From: JAAAPF01 sp964481035
GTDB taxonomy: Bacteria > Pseudomonadota > Alphaproteobacteria > Geminicoccales > Geminicoccaceae
Reading direction: 5' to 3'
Length of the DNA stretch: 15,718 nt
Assembly: GCA_964481035.1 (NCBI GenBank)
Contig: CAYZSE010000082.1
Location: 1 to 15,718, forward strand
Shown one piece after another: positions 8,245 through 15,641 of this stretch (position 1 is the stretch's first letter; each line of letters begins with the position of its first letter). The notes under the pieces were generated by a model, which was given only the letters and a program-made list of their open reading frames with translations, was not told the DNA's origin and made no database searches. Position numbers and translations under genes: made by a program.

Positions 8245-8381
8245 ATGCCGCGCATCGGCGCCGACGCTCTCCGTTCGTCGCGGCCCGGCGAGGCGGAACG
8301 CCGCGCCGATGGCGCCGAAGTGCCCCTGGGGATGCAACGGGCTATTGAGCGTCGAGGCGATTTCGTGGCACGGTTTCCGTC

Positions 8382-9137
8382 ATGAGAATGGGTGGTGTTG
8401 CAGCGGATCAGGGGTGTCTCAGGGTCACGCCGATGGCGTCGGGCCGCTGTGCCGTGTGTGGCGTGCGCGAGGCGTCGTTCTGCGCGGTGTTGACCCCGTC
8501 GGAGCTGCAACAGCTGCACGCCATGTCCTCACAGAAGTTCTTCGAGCCCGGCGAGCTCATCGTCGAGGAGGACGCGACGGTCCGCCAGGTGGCGAACGTG
8601 CTGCAGGGCACCATCAAGCTGTTCAAGCTCTTGCCCGACGGGCGCCAGCAGATCACCGGCTTCCTGTTCGCCGGCGACTTTCTGGGGCCGATGCTCTCCG
8701 GCGAGTATGCGACCTTCGCCGAGGCGGTGAACCGGGTCGAGCTCTGCCTGTTCGATCAACACCGGCTGCGCGAGCGGATGGACGCTTGGCCGCATTTGGA
8801 GCGGCGCCTGTTCGAGGACGCGACCGCCACGCTGGACCGTGCGCTCGACTGGATGCTGCTGTTGGGCCGCAAGACCGCCAGCGAGCGCGTCGCCTCGTTC
8901 TTCGTCATGCTCGCCGACCGGGTCGGGCAGCGTGCGGACGATGCCGCGGTCATCGACATCCCGATGAGCCGCTCCGACATCGCCGACTATCTCGGCCTCA
9001 CCATGGAGACGGTGAGCCGGCAGATCTCGATCCTCAAGAAGGCGGGCCTCGTCGTCGCGCCGAGCCAGCACGCGCTGGAGCTGACCGATCTGCCGGCGCT
9101 GCGGCGCATGGCCGAGGGTGTCTACGAACGTCGCTGA
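8382..9137 (+). CDS. fnrN: FNR/FnrN-type oxygen-sensing transcription regulator (Crp/Fnr family)
   Basis: This 251-residue regulator resembles E. coli FNR over its whole length. Cysteines 23, 26 and 34 (C-x2-C-x7-C) plus C122 (VELCLF, equivalent to the internal FNR cysteine) would bind a [4Fe-4S] cluster that is lost in oxygen. The cyclic-nucleotide-like beta-roll covers about 50-130 (KLLPDGRQQITGFLFAGDF). The dimer helix follows (LDWMLLLGRKTASERVASFF). The helix-turn-helix SRSDIADYLGLTMETVSRQISILKKAGLV carries E209, S212 and R213, the FNR residues that read TTGAT. By family, the apo form is inactive in air and the cluster-bound dimer activates or represses genes under low oxygen. The start is uncertain: ATG 8433 gives MASGRCAVC and also keeps all cysteines. 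The gene is divergent from clc. Confidence 0.93.
   Translation: MRMGGVAADQGCLRVTPMASGRCAVCGVREASFCAVLTPSELQQLHAMSSQKFFEPGELIVEEDATVRQVANVLQGTIKLFKLLPDGRQQITGFLFAGDFLGPMLSGEYATFAEAVNRVELCLFDQHRLRERMDAWPHLERRLFEDATATLDRALDWMLLLGRKTASERVASFFVMLADRVGQRADDAAVIDIPMSRSDIADYLGLTMETVSRQISILKKAGLVVAPSQHALELTDLPALRRMAEGVYERR
8398..8411. promoter_or_regulatory. Weak FNR-like box near the fnr start
   Basis: TTGCA-GCGG-ATCAG matches 8 of the 10 defined bases of TTGAT-N4-ATCAA. It lies inside the frame if ATG 8382 is used, but just upstream of ATG 8433. In that position it would suit negative autoregulation. A match of this quality can occur by chance. Confidence 0.25.
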
Positions 9138-9144
9138 TCGCCCT

Positions 9145-9158
9145 TTGATCTGCATCAT
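9145..9158. promoter_or_regulatory. FNR box
   Basis: TTGATCTGCATCAT matches the FNR/FixK consensus TTGAT-N4-ATCAA at 9 of 10 positions. It lies 8 bp after the stop of an FNR-type regulator gene and in the only long non-coding gap before the next plus-strand operon. No comparably good match was found elsewhere in the window. Confidence 0.7.
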
Positions 9159-9176
9159 GGTGTGAAATAGGCGCTC

Positions 9177-9193
9177 TGCTACGTTGCTCACGT
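9177..9193 (+). promoter_or_regulatory. Candidate class II FNR-dependent promoter (extended -10)
   Basis: TGC-TACGTT at 9177-9185 resembles an extended -10 element (TGn plus 3 of 6 bases of TATAAT). A start near 9192-9193 would put the FNR box centre (9151.5) at about -41, the classical class II activation distance. The spacing is read directly; promoter activity is inferred. Confidence 0.4.
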
Positions 9194-9202
9194 TGACAGC
9201 CG

Positions 9203-9249
9203 GGGCCCGATGCGTGTTCCCCCCTCCACGCATCGGGCCCTATGCTTTT
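9203..9249 (+). terminator. Perfect 14-bp hairpin with T-rich tail: fnr terminator, or leader/sRNA terminator
   Basis: GGGCCCGATGCGTG (9203-9216) pairs perfectly with CACGCATCGGGCCC (9227-9240) around the 10-base pyrimidine loop TTCCCCCCTC. The stretch after it, TATGCTTTT, is moderately T-rich. The simplest reading is the intrinsic terminator of the fnr gene. However, it also begins about 10 bases after the FNR-spaced promoter start, so it could instead be the body of a short RNA or an attenuator. Confidence 0.7.
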
Positions 9250-9252
9250 CCA

Positions 9253-9288
9253 GCCCGGCGCCGCGCGCTTTTCCGGCCATCGCCGGGC
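9253..9288 (+). other. Second stem-loop in the leader of the small membrane protein gene
   Basis: GCCCGGCG (9253-9260) and CGCCGGGC (9281-9288) form a perfect 8-bp stem with a 20-base loop. With the 9203-9240 hairpin it gives the possible 5' leader two consecutive structures before the ribosome binding site at about 9350. It resembles no riboswitch class I recognise. Confidence 0.35.
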
Positions 9289-9360
9289 GATAACCCCCTA
9301 CCCGCGGCGGCGCGTTCGCAGTACCAACCCCGTGAAGCATCGGCCTCGGAGGAGCTTGCC

Positions 9361-9492
9361 ATGAGCGAGCCGCAGAAGGGCGGCGGCATCGGCGATCGCG
9401 TCAACGACGCCATCGGCTGGCTGCAGCAGCGCTCGCGCAACGAGTGGATCATGTTCGGCATCGGCGTCGTGGTCGGCGTGCTCATCGGCTGA
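9361..9492 (+). CDS. Small 43-residue single-span membrane protein, unknown function
   Basis: This short gene has an excellent Shine-Dalgarno (GGAGGAG) about 6 bases before its ATG and ends 39 bp before the transaldolase ATG, so the two are probably co-transcribed. Residues 1-13 are polar and glycine-rich (MSEPQKGGGIGDR), 14-27 could form an amphipathic helix (VNDAIGWLQQRSRN), and 29-43 form a short hydrophobic helix (WIMFGIGVVVGVLIG). The glycines at 33, 35, 39 and 43 give GxxxG-like faces suited to helix packing. An arginine before the span and almost no residues after it suggest the N-terminus stays in the cytosol. I do not recognise the family. The upstream in-frame ATG at 9184 would run through both hairpins and is unlikely. 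Confidence 0.75.
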   Translation: MSEPQKGGGIGDRVNDAIGWLQQRSRNEWIMFGIGVVVGVLIG

Positions 9493-9531
9493 GCCGAGCG
9501 TCGCCGGGCCGTCGGCCAGGGGGAGACCGTC

Positions 9532-10188
<657 letters not shown>

Positions 10189-10238
10189 GGCCCTTCGGGT
10201 GAACGCCGCGCGAGCGTCGCGCCCGTCGCGGCTCGGGA

Positions 10239-10253
10239 CGGGGCTACGCCCCC
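10239..10253. terminator. Short G+C hairpin between convergent genes
   Basis: GGGGC-TAC-GCCCC (10240-10252) lies in the 70-bp gap between the convergent transaldolase and DUF2306-like genes, where a bidirectional terminator would be expected. There is no T tract on either side, so it is a weak candidate. Confidence 0.25.
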
Positions 10254-10258
10254 GAACG

Positions 10259-10657
10259 TCAATTCCCGAACACGACCTGATGCATGATCCGGTCGGGCCA
10301 GAAGGCGAAGCTACCGGCGACGCCGAGCCCGCCCAAGAAAACCCAGAGCATGGCCGACCGGTGGGCTTGCAAACGCTGTGTCCGCACAGCCCACAGGGCT
10401 CGCCCCAGTCCAACGAGGGTCAGGAGGGCGAGCAGGTGAATCCAGCTGAAGCCGTGCCATTGGTCGATTTCGTGGATCCACAACGAGCTCACGCAGGTTG
10501 TTGCCACCAGCATCACCCAGACCATGCCGAAGAGGCGGTGCTGCGCCGTACCCTTCGTACGCACGAGTTGCGGGATGCCAAGCCCGATCGCCGCGATCGC
10601 GCTCCACGCGTGCAGCTGGATGGGCAGGCTGGCTTTCAGCAGCGGATCCAGATCCAG
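10259..10657 (-). CDS. DUF2306-like small four-helix membrane protein, start codon uncertain
   Basis: This is a small polytopic protein with the pattern of DUF2306 membrane proteins: KGTAQHRLFGMVWV, SSLWIHEID, GFSWIHLLALLTL, a short loop ending HR, and a last helix closing with RIMHQVVFG. Function is unknown for the family; the conserved histidines could bind a metal or haem, which is inference. The first standard start is GTG 10564 (101 residues), but it has no Shine-Dalgarno and cuts off a convincing first helix. In-frame upstream codons read LDLDPLLKASLPIQLHAWSAIAAIGLGIPQLV, matching the family's N-terminus. No ATG, GTG or TTG lies between there and the upstream TAA. I place the start at CTG 10657, after GGAGAGGGATAGGG, giving 132 residues; a lost ATG is equally possible. 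Base composition looks less G+C-rich than its neighbours. Confidence 0.7.
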   Translation of the reverse strand: MDLDPLLKASLPIQLHAWSAIAAIGLGIPQLVRTKGTAQHRLFGMVWVMLVATTCVSSLWIHEIDQWHGFSWIHLLALLTLVGLGRALWAVRTQRLQAHRSAMLWVFLGGLGVAGSFAFWPDRIMHQVVFGN

Positions 10658-10878
10658 CGTCCCTATCCCTCTCCAAGCCGTCGACGGTCGCGGTCGCTGA
10701 CGTCTCGTTCTTCGAGCCGATTACGTGAGGAGCGTAGCGAAGCCGGCACTGCGAGCAAAGGCGACCCCGCGTCACCCGCCGCTCATCGCGATCGTGCCCC
10801 CACTCGTTGTATTGGAGGCCTCGGGCGGAGCGCGACACGGGTACGCGGGAAGCGACGGGTTCGACGGTGGCTCGGCGT
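10658..10878. other. Intergenic gap upstream of the DUF2306-like gene
   Basis: The 221 bases between the DUF2306-like gene and the end of the hydrolase-OsmC gene contain short open frames only in poor contexts. No RNA gene or strong terminator was seen. It must carry the promoter of the DUF2306-like gene and the 3' end of the comEC transcript. Its base composition is slightly lower in G+C than the flanking coding regions. Confidence 0.4.
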
Positions 10879-12096
10879 TCAGCCAGGAGGTGGGGCCAAC
10901 TCGGTGACGATCTCGTTCTCGCGCTCGAGCGTGCGGTGGACCGGGCAGCGGTCGGCGATCTCGAGGAGGCGGCGGCGCTGCTCCTCGTCGAGCGGGCCCT
11001 CGAGGGTGATGGTGCGGGTCAGGCGGTCGATCTTCGCCTCACCGCCGGCACCGTCGTCGGCGTGCACCTTGGCGTGGCGCACGGCGACGGCGACGCCCTC
11101 GAGCGTCACGGACTTGCGCGCGGCGTACATGCGGAGGGTCATCGACGTGCAGACGCCGAGCGCCGCCGCCAGCAGGTCGTAGGGCGAAGGCCCGGCGTCG
11201 TCGCCGCCGACCCCGCGCGGCTCGTCGGCGAGAAACCGGTGCGCGCCGATGCGCACCTCCTGCACGAAGCGCCCGCCGCCCGTCTCACGGACGGCGACGA
11301 CGCCTTCCTCGGGCTCGTCCGCCGCGGCCGGCGGCAGGTAGCGACCCGCCCAGGCGGCGATGACGTCGGCGGCGAAGGCCGCGTCCTCGGGCCGGGTCAA
11401 GAGGTGGTCGGCGTCGTCGAGGGAGACGAAGCTCTTCGGGTGCTTGGCGGCACGAAAGAGCTCGCCAGCCTGGTCGATGCCGACGATCGTGTCCCGGGGC
11501 GCGTGGAGGATCAGGAGCGGGCGGCGCAGCGCCGCCGCATCGGCGGCGAGGTCGTGGCCGCGCAGATCGTCGAGAAACGCCCGATCGACGCAGACCCGGT
11601 GCCCGCCCATCTCGAGGCAGGCCTCGCCGCCCTCCGGCAGGTCCGCGCCGTCGGCCTCGAACTTGAGCGCGAGGTGCGCGGGCGAGGCGGGCGCGCCGAT
11701 GGTGGCGACGGCGCGCACCTCGGGAAGCCGGCCGGCGGCGGCGACGACGGCAGCACCGCCGAGCGAGTGACCGACCAGGAGCGAGGCGGGCATGCCGACC
11801 TCGCTCGCGACGAAGCGCGCCGCCGCCTCGAGGTCGGCGACGTTGCCGCTGAAGCCCGATGTCTCGAGCTCGCCCTCGCTGGCGCCGACGCCGGCGAAGT
11901 CGAAGCGGAGCACGCCGATGTCGTGCAGCGCCAGGGCGTCGGCGACCCGCCTCGCGGCGTGGCTCTGCTTCGAGCAGGCGAAGCAGTGGGCGAAGATCGC
12001 CCAGGCGCGCGGCGGCGCCAGCGGGTGGATGAGCTCGCCCGCGCGCGCGCCGCCGTGCCCGCTCGCGAAGCGCACCTTGATTCGTCGTGCCGTCAT
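10879..12096 (-). CDS. Alpha/beta hydrolase fused to an OsmC-family peroxiredoxin-like domain
   Basis: This 405-residue protein has two domains. Residues 1-255 form an alpha/beta hydrolase with nucleophile Ser111 in GHSLGG, likely acid Asp202 (HAPRDTIVG) and His231 (DDADHLL). The oxyanion region AHCFACS lies near 37-42 and RFDFAGVG near 64-71. Residues about 265-400 form an OsmC/Ohr-like domain, with Cys316 (ALGVCTSMTLRMYAARK) as probable peroxidatic cysteine and Cys384 (DRCPVHRTL) as its partner. OsmC proteins reduce organic hydroperoxides, so the fusion may hydrolyse an ester or thioester and detoxify a linked peroxide; the natural substrate is unknown. The ATG has GGGAGG 7 bases upstream. 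It follows comEC by 24 bp and is probably co-transcribed. This domain fusion recurs in proteobacteria, so it is not an assembly error. Confidence 0.94.
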   Translation of the reverse strand: MTARRIKVRFASGHGGARAGELIHPLAPPRAWAIFAHCFACSKQSHAARRVADALALHDIGVLRFDFAGVGASEGELETSGFSGNVADLEAAARFVASEVGMPASLLVGHSLGGAAVVAAAGRLPEVRAVATIGAPASPAHLALKFEADGADLPEGGEACLEMGGHRVCVDRAFLDDLRGHDLAADAAALRRPLLILHAPRDTIVGIDQAGELFRAAKHPKSFVSLDDADHLLTRPEDAAFAADVIAAWAGRYLPPAAADEPEEGVVAVRETGGGRFVQEVRIGAHRFLADEPRGVGGDDAGPSPYDLLAAALGVCTSMTLRMYAARKSVTLEGVAVAVRHAKVHADDGAGGEAKIDRLTRTITLEGPLDEEQRRRLLEIADRCPVHRTLERENEIVTELAPPPG

Positions 12097-12120
12097 GCCG
12101 CGACCTCCCGTCGTCGGGTT

Positions 12121-14205
12121 CTAGGCGCCGCGCTGCCACGGTCGCCGCGCTCTGCCGGGGTGAACGTGCCGCAGCCGCGGCGGGTTGTCGAAGCGGATCT
12201 CGAGGGCGCCGGCGCGCCACAGCTCGCCGCGGGTCACCGTCGGCGTCGCTCGGCAGCGCGTGTCGCTCGCGAGATTGACGACCAGATCGGCGGCGCAGTC
12301 GCGGAGCATGGCGTTGGGGCGAAAGGCGATCGCCACCTCGCGGCCGTCGGCGGTGGTGAAGCGGCAGCCGCGCCGATCGCAAGGCAGCACCGCGGCGGCG
12401 TCGATGAAGCCGTCGATGCCGAGCGCCCGTTGCCAGCCGCGCAGGACGAAGCCGTCGCGGCCGTCGACCGCGAGGGCGTAGCGGCCCGGCCCGAGCCGCA
12501 GCGCCGCCATGCCGGCGGCGCGGTCGACCAGCATGTCGGGCGGTCGCGCGGTACTCCAGAGCAGCGCCCCGGCGAGCGCCGGGACGAGGGCGAGGCGCGT
12601 GAGCCGGCCGGACCACAGCGCCGCCCAAAGCCCCGCGAGCGCGAAGAGCAGCACGGCCGCAGAGGGCGGCGGCGGCAGGACGACGTTGCCGCCGGGCCAG
12701 ATCGCGGCCCAGGCCGCCGCCGCCAGCACGCCCTCGATCCCAAGGCCCATCGCCGCGAGGAAGGGGCCATCGAGGCCCGTGGGCATCAGCAGCAGGCTCA
12801 CCAGCCCGAGCGGCATGATCCACAGCGCCATCAGCGGCACCGCGACGAGGTTGGCGGCGATCCCGTAGGTCGGCAGCCGGCCGAAATGGTAGGCGGCGAT
12901 CGGCCCGGTCGCCAGCGAGGCGATGACCGTCGTGAGCGCGACGCCGACGACATAGGCGACCAGCAGCGACGGCGCGCCGGCGCCGCGGTTAGGCCGGCGC
13001 CGCCGCCAGCGCTCGTAGACGGCGACGAGGGCGGTGACCGCCGCGAAGGACATCTGAAAGGAGGCGCCGAACAGCGCCGCCGGGTCGAGGGCGAGGACGA
13101 CGAGGGCGGCGAGCGCCACCAGCCGCAGCGAGATCGCGTCGCGGTCGACCATCAGCCCGAGGAGGACGACCGCGGTCATCATGAAGGCGCGTTGGGTCGG
13201 CACCGGCGCACCGGCGAGCAGGAGGTAGAGAAAGGCCACCGCCAGCGCCGCGATGGCGGCGATCCGGTGCGCCATGACCCGGAGCGCGAGCCAGGGCCAG
13301 AGGCACACGGCGTAGCGCAGGGCGACGAACGCGGTGCCGGCGACGAGGCCGATGTGCAGGCCGGAAATGGCGAGCAGATGGGCGAGCCCCGCCGCCTGCA
13401 TGTCGCTCCAGACGCGGTCCGGGATGTCGCCGCGCAGGCCCGTCAGCAGGGCCGCGGCGACGCCGCCGCTCTCGCCCGGCAGCACCGTCACCGCGTGCCG
13501 CGCGATGGCCCGGCGGACCTCGGCCAGAAGGAAGCCCGCCGCGGCGCCGTCGTCGAGCGGCCGGACGGCGCCGAAGGCGTAGCCGACGGCGCCGAGGCCG
13601 TTGAAATAGGCCCACCGGCCGAAGTCGAAGCCGCCGGGCAGGACCGGCTCCGAGGGCGGCAGCAGCCGCGCGCGGAGCGCGACCCGCGCGCCGGCGTGGA
13701 CCTCGCCTTCGAGCGTGCGCGCGCTGACCCGCACCCGATGCGGCAGGTCGGCGCGCCGCGGCAGGACGTCGAGGGTGAGCCGCGCGCCCTCGGCCTGCGG
13801 CTCGACGAGCACGACGCGGGCCTCGAAGGTCGCCACCACCGGCCGTTCCAGGGCCGGTTGCGCCAGCCGCTGCGTCTGCCATTGGGCGAGCGCAAAGCCG
13901 GCCAGCAGCAGCGCGAGGCCGACGACGACGGTGCGCGGGCCGAGCTCGCGCAGCCTTAGCGAAAGCAGGGAGGCGGCCAGGGCCCCTACCGCCGCGAGCG
14001 GCGCGCAGCCGCGCCACGGCTCGAAGGCGAGCGCGTGATAGAGGGCAATGCCGAAGGCCAGCGGCAGTGGCGCTGCCAAGAGCCAGCGCTCGCGCTGGGC
14101 GACGATCGCCGCCAGCTGCCGTCGCCACCGGCGCCGCGCGGCGTCGGCGACGCGCCGGGCCGCCTTGTGGCCGAAGCCGATCGTGCTATCCCCGGCCCAC
14201 CTCAT
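12121..14205 (-). CDS. comEC: ComEC/Rec2-family competence DNA-translocation protein
   Basis: This 694-residue inner-membrane protein is the predicted channel for single-stranded DNA uptake in transformation. After two or three N-terminal helices, an OB-fold-like DUF4131 region lies at about 115-220 (VVATFEARVVLVEPQAEGARLTL...FDFGRWAYFNGLGAVGYA). The Competence domain carries the family signatures AHLLAISGLHIGLVAG, GAPVPTQRAFMM and DPAALFGASFQMSFAAV, with further membrane helices up to about residue 560. There is no metallo-beta-lactamase domain. The C-terminus instead has two cysteine pairs (LPCDRRGC and RDC...DTRC), a form usual in alphaproteobacteria. The ATG has no good Shine-Dalgarno. 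The start lies only 29 bp from the divergent gltX start, and the hydrolase-OsmC gene follows it. Natural competence of the host cannot be concluded from this gene alone. Confidence 0.94.
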   Translation of the reverse strand: MRWAGDSTIGFGHKAARRVADAARRRWRRQLAAIVAQRERWLLAAPLPLAFGIALYHALAFEPWRGCAPLAAVGALAASLLSLRLRELGPRTVVVGLALLLAGFALAQWQTQRLAQPALERPVVATFEARVVLVEPQAEGARLTLDVLPRRADLPHRVRVSARTLEGEVHAGARVALRARLLPPSEPVLPGGFDFGRWAYFNGLGAVGYAFGAVRPLDDGAAAGFLLAEVRRAIARHAVTVLPGESGGVAAALLTGLRGDIPDRVWSDMQAAGLAHLLAISGLHIGLVAGTAFVALRYAVCLWPWLALRVMAHRIAAIAALAVAFLYLLLAGAPVPTQRAFMMTAVVLLGLMVDRDAISLRLVALAALVVLALDPAALFGASFQMSFAAVTALVAVYERWRRRRPNRGAGAPSLLVAYVVGVALTTVIASLATGPIAAYHFGRLPTYGIAANLVAVPLMALWIMPLGLVSLLLMPTGLDGPFLAAMGLGIEGVLAAAAWAAIWPGGNVVLPPPPSAAVLLFALAGLWAALWSGRLTRLALVPALAGALLWSTARPPDMLVDRAAGMAALRLGPGRYALAVDGRDGFVLRGWQRALGIDGFIDAAAVLPCDRRGCRFTTADGREVAIAFRPNAMLRDCAADLVVNLASDTRCRATPTVTRGELWRAGALEIRFDNPPRLRHVHPGRARRPWQRGA
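14165..14192 (+). promoter_or_regulatory. Candidate gltX promoter inside the comEC 5' end
   Basis: TTGTGG (14165-14170), a 16-base spacer and TATCCC (14187-14192) with a TGC extension resemble a sigma-70 promoter pointing to gltX. Only 29 bases separate the two start codons, so a gltX promoter must overlap comEC codons. Each hexamer matches at only about three bases, so this is tentative. Confidence 0.3.
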
Positions 14206-14234
14206 CGCAAGGCAGTCTCGAAAGGACGGCAGGC

Positions 14235-15641
14235 TTGACGGTCATCACGCGCTTCGCGCCTTCGCCCACCGGCTTCCTCCACATCGGCGGCGCGCGGACG
14301 GCGCTCTTCAACTGGCTCTTCGCGCGGCATCACGGCGGGCAGTTCCTTCTGCGTATCGAGGACACCGACCGGGCCCGCTCGACCCAGGCGGCCATCGACG
14401 CGATCTTCGACGGGCTCGACTGGCTCGGCCTCGTCCCGGATCAACCTCCGGTATATCAGTTCGCGCGTCGCGAGCGTCACGTCGCGTGCGCCGAGCGCCT
14501 GTTGGCGGAAGGTCGGGCCTACCGCTGCTGGGCGACGCCCGACGAGCTCGCCGCCATGCGCGAGCGGGCCAAGGCCGAGAAGCGGCCGATCCGCTACGAC
14601 GGCCTCTGGCGCGACCGCGACCCTGCCGATGCGCCCCTGGGCGTCCAGCCGACGATCCGCATCAAGATGCCTCAGACGGGCGAGACGGTCATCGAGGACG
14701 CCGTGCAGGGCCGGGTCACGGTCCAGAACGCCGAGCTCGACGACATGATCCTCGTGCGCGGCGACGGCACGCCCACCTACATGCTCGCGGTCGTCGTCGA
14801 CGACCACGACATGGGCGTGACCCACGTCATCCGCGGCGACGACCACCTCAACAACGCCTTCCGCCAGGCCCAGGTGTACGAGGCGATGGGCTGGGATCTT
14901 CCCACCTTCGCCCACATCCCGCTCATCCACGGCCCCGACGGCGCCAAGCTCTCCAAGCGCCACGGTGCCTTGGGGGTGGATGCCTACCGCGACATGGGCT
15001 TTCTGCCCGAGGCCGTGCGCAACTACCTCCTGCGCCTCGGCTGGGGCCACGGCGACGACGAGATCATCTCGACCGACGAGGCCATCGCCTGGTTCGACTT
15101 CACCGGCTGCGGCCGCGCGGCCGCCCGCTTCGACCTCGACAAGCTCACCGCCCTCAACGCCCACTACCTGCGCGAGCGCCCCGACGACGAGCTCGTCGAC
15201 ATGATCGTCCCGCGGCTCGAGGCGCTGGGCCATCCCGTCGACGCCGCGGGCCAGCAGCGCCTGCGCGCCGGCATGGGCGGCCTCAAGCAGCGCGCGCGAC
15301 GCCTCGACGACCTCGCCGAGGCCGCCGCCTTCTACGTCGCCGAGCGCCCGATCCCCAGGGACGCCAAGGCCGAGAAGCTCCTGACCGACCAGGCGCGGGA
15401 CCTGCTCGCCGACTACCGCCAAGCCCTCGCGCGCGATGCACCCGCCTTCACCGAGGACGCGCTCGAGGCCCATGCCCGCGACGTCGCCGAGCGCCACGGC
15501 CTCGGCTTCGGCAAGCTCGCCCAGCCCGTCCGCGCCGCCCTCACCGGCCGCGGCGTCTCACCGGGCCTGTTCGAGGTCATGGTCGCACTGGGTCCCGAGG
15601 AGGTGCAGGCCCGCCTGGACGACGCCATCGGCCGAGCCTAG
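14235..15641 (+). CDS. gltX: Glutamyl-tRNA synthetase
   Basis: This class I synthetase charges tRNA with glutamate in the cytosol. The 468-residue product has PSPTGFLHIGGARTALFNWLFAR with the HIGH motif at residues 16-19, RIEDTDRARS, a glutamate-family connective region (VIRGDDHLNNAFRQAQVYEAMGW) and the KMSKS loop as KLSKR at 238-242. The alpha-helical anticodon-binding domain ends in the typical GRGVSPGLFEVMVALGPEE. The zinc-binding cysteines of some GltX proteins are absent, as in many bacterial copies. The start is a TTG preceded by AAAGGA; upstream in-frame ATGs would overlap comEC and add non-family residues. Alphaproteobacteria often carry two gltX paralogues, one of which may charge tRNA-Gln, and I cannot tell which this is. 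A weak hairpin (ATGGC/GCCAT, 15648-15662) follows the stop. Confidence 0.95.
   Translation: MTVITRFAPSPTGFLHIGGARTALFNWLFARHHGGQFLLRIEDTDRARSTQAAIDAIFDGLDWLGLVPDQPPVYQFARRERHVACAERLLAEGRAYRCWATPDELAAMRERAKAEKRPIRYDGLWRDRDPADAPLGVQPTIRIKMPQTGETVIEDAVQGRVTVQNAELDDMILVRGDGTPTYMLAVVVDDHDMGVTHVIRGDDHLNNAFRQAQVYEAMGWDLPTFAHIPLIHGPDGAKLSKRHGALGVDAYRDMGFLPEAVRNYLLRLGWGHGDDEIISTDEAIAWFDFTGCGRAAARFDLDKLTALNAHYLRERPDDELVDMIVPRLEALGHPVDAAGQQRLRAGMGGLKQRARRLDDLAEAAAFYVAERPIPRDAKAEKLLTDQARDLLADYRQALARDAPAFTEDALEAHARDVAERHGLGFGKLAQPVRAALTGRGVSPGLFEVMVALGPEEVQARLDDAIGRA

Noticed and set aside
8366..8381. TGGCACG element resembling a sigma-54 -24 box before the fnr gene
   Set aside because: The matching -12 position reads CCGT instead of TTGC, and it would direct transcription from within the gene start.
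9184..9360. N-terminal extension of the small membrane protein to a 102-residue product from ATG 9184
   Set aside because: The extra residues are encoded by two perfect hairpins and look non-protein-like, while ATG 9361 has a strong Shine-Dalgarno.
10311..10838. 175-residue minus-strand frame overlapping the DUF2306-like gene
   Set aside because: It is out of frame with the membrane-helix pattern, rich in Arg/Ala/Asp, and has no recognisable features.
10807..13959. 1050-residue plus-strand open frame antisense to the hydrolase-OsmC gene and comEC
   Set aside because: Its composition is that of a reverse-complement shadow of G+C-rich genes, and both opposite genes have unmistakable motifs.
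14202..15497. 431-residue minus-strand open frame antisense to gltX
   Set aside because: Val/Gly/Asp/Glu-rich shadow of a clear glutamyl-tRNA synthetase.
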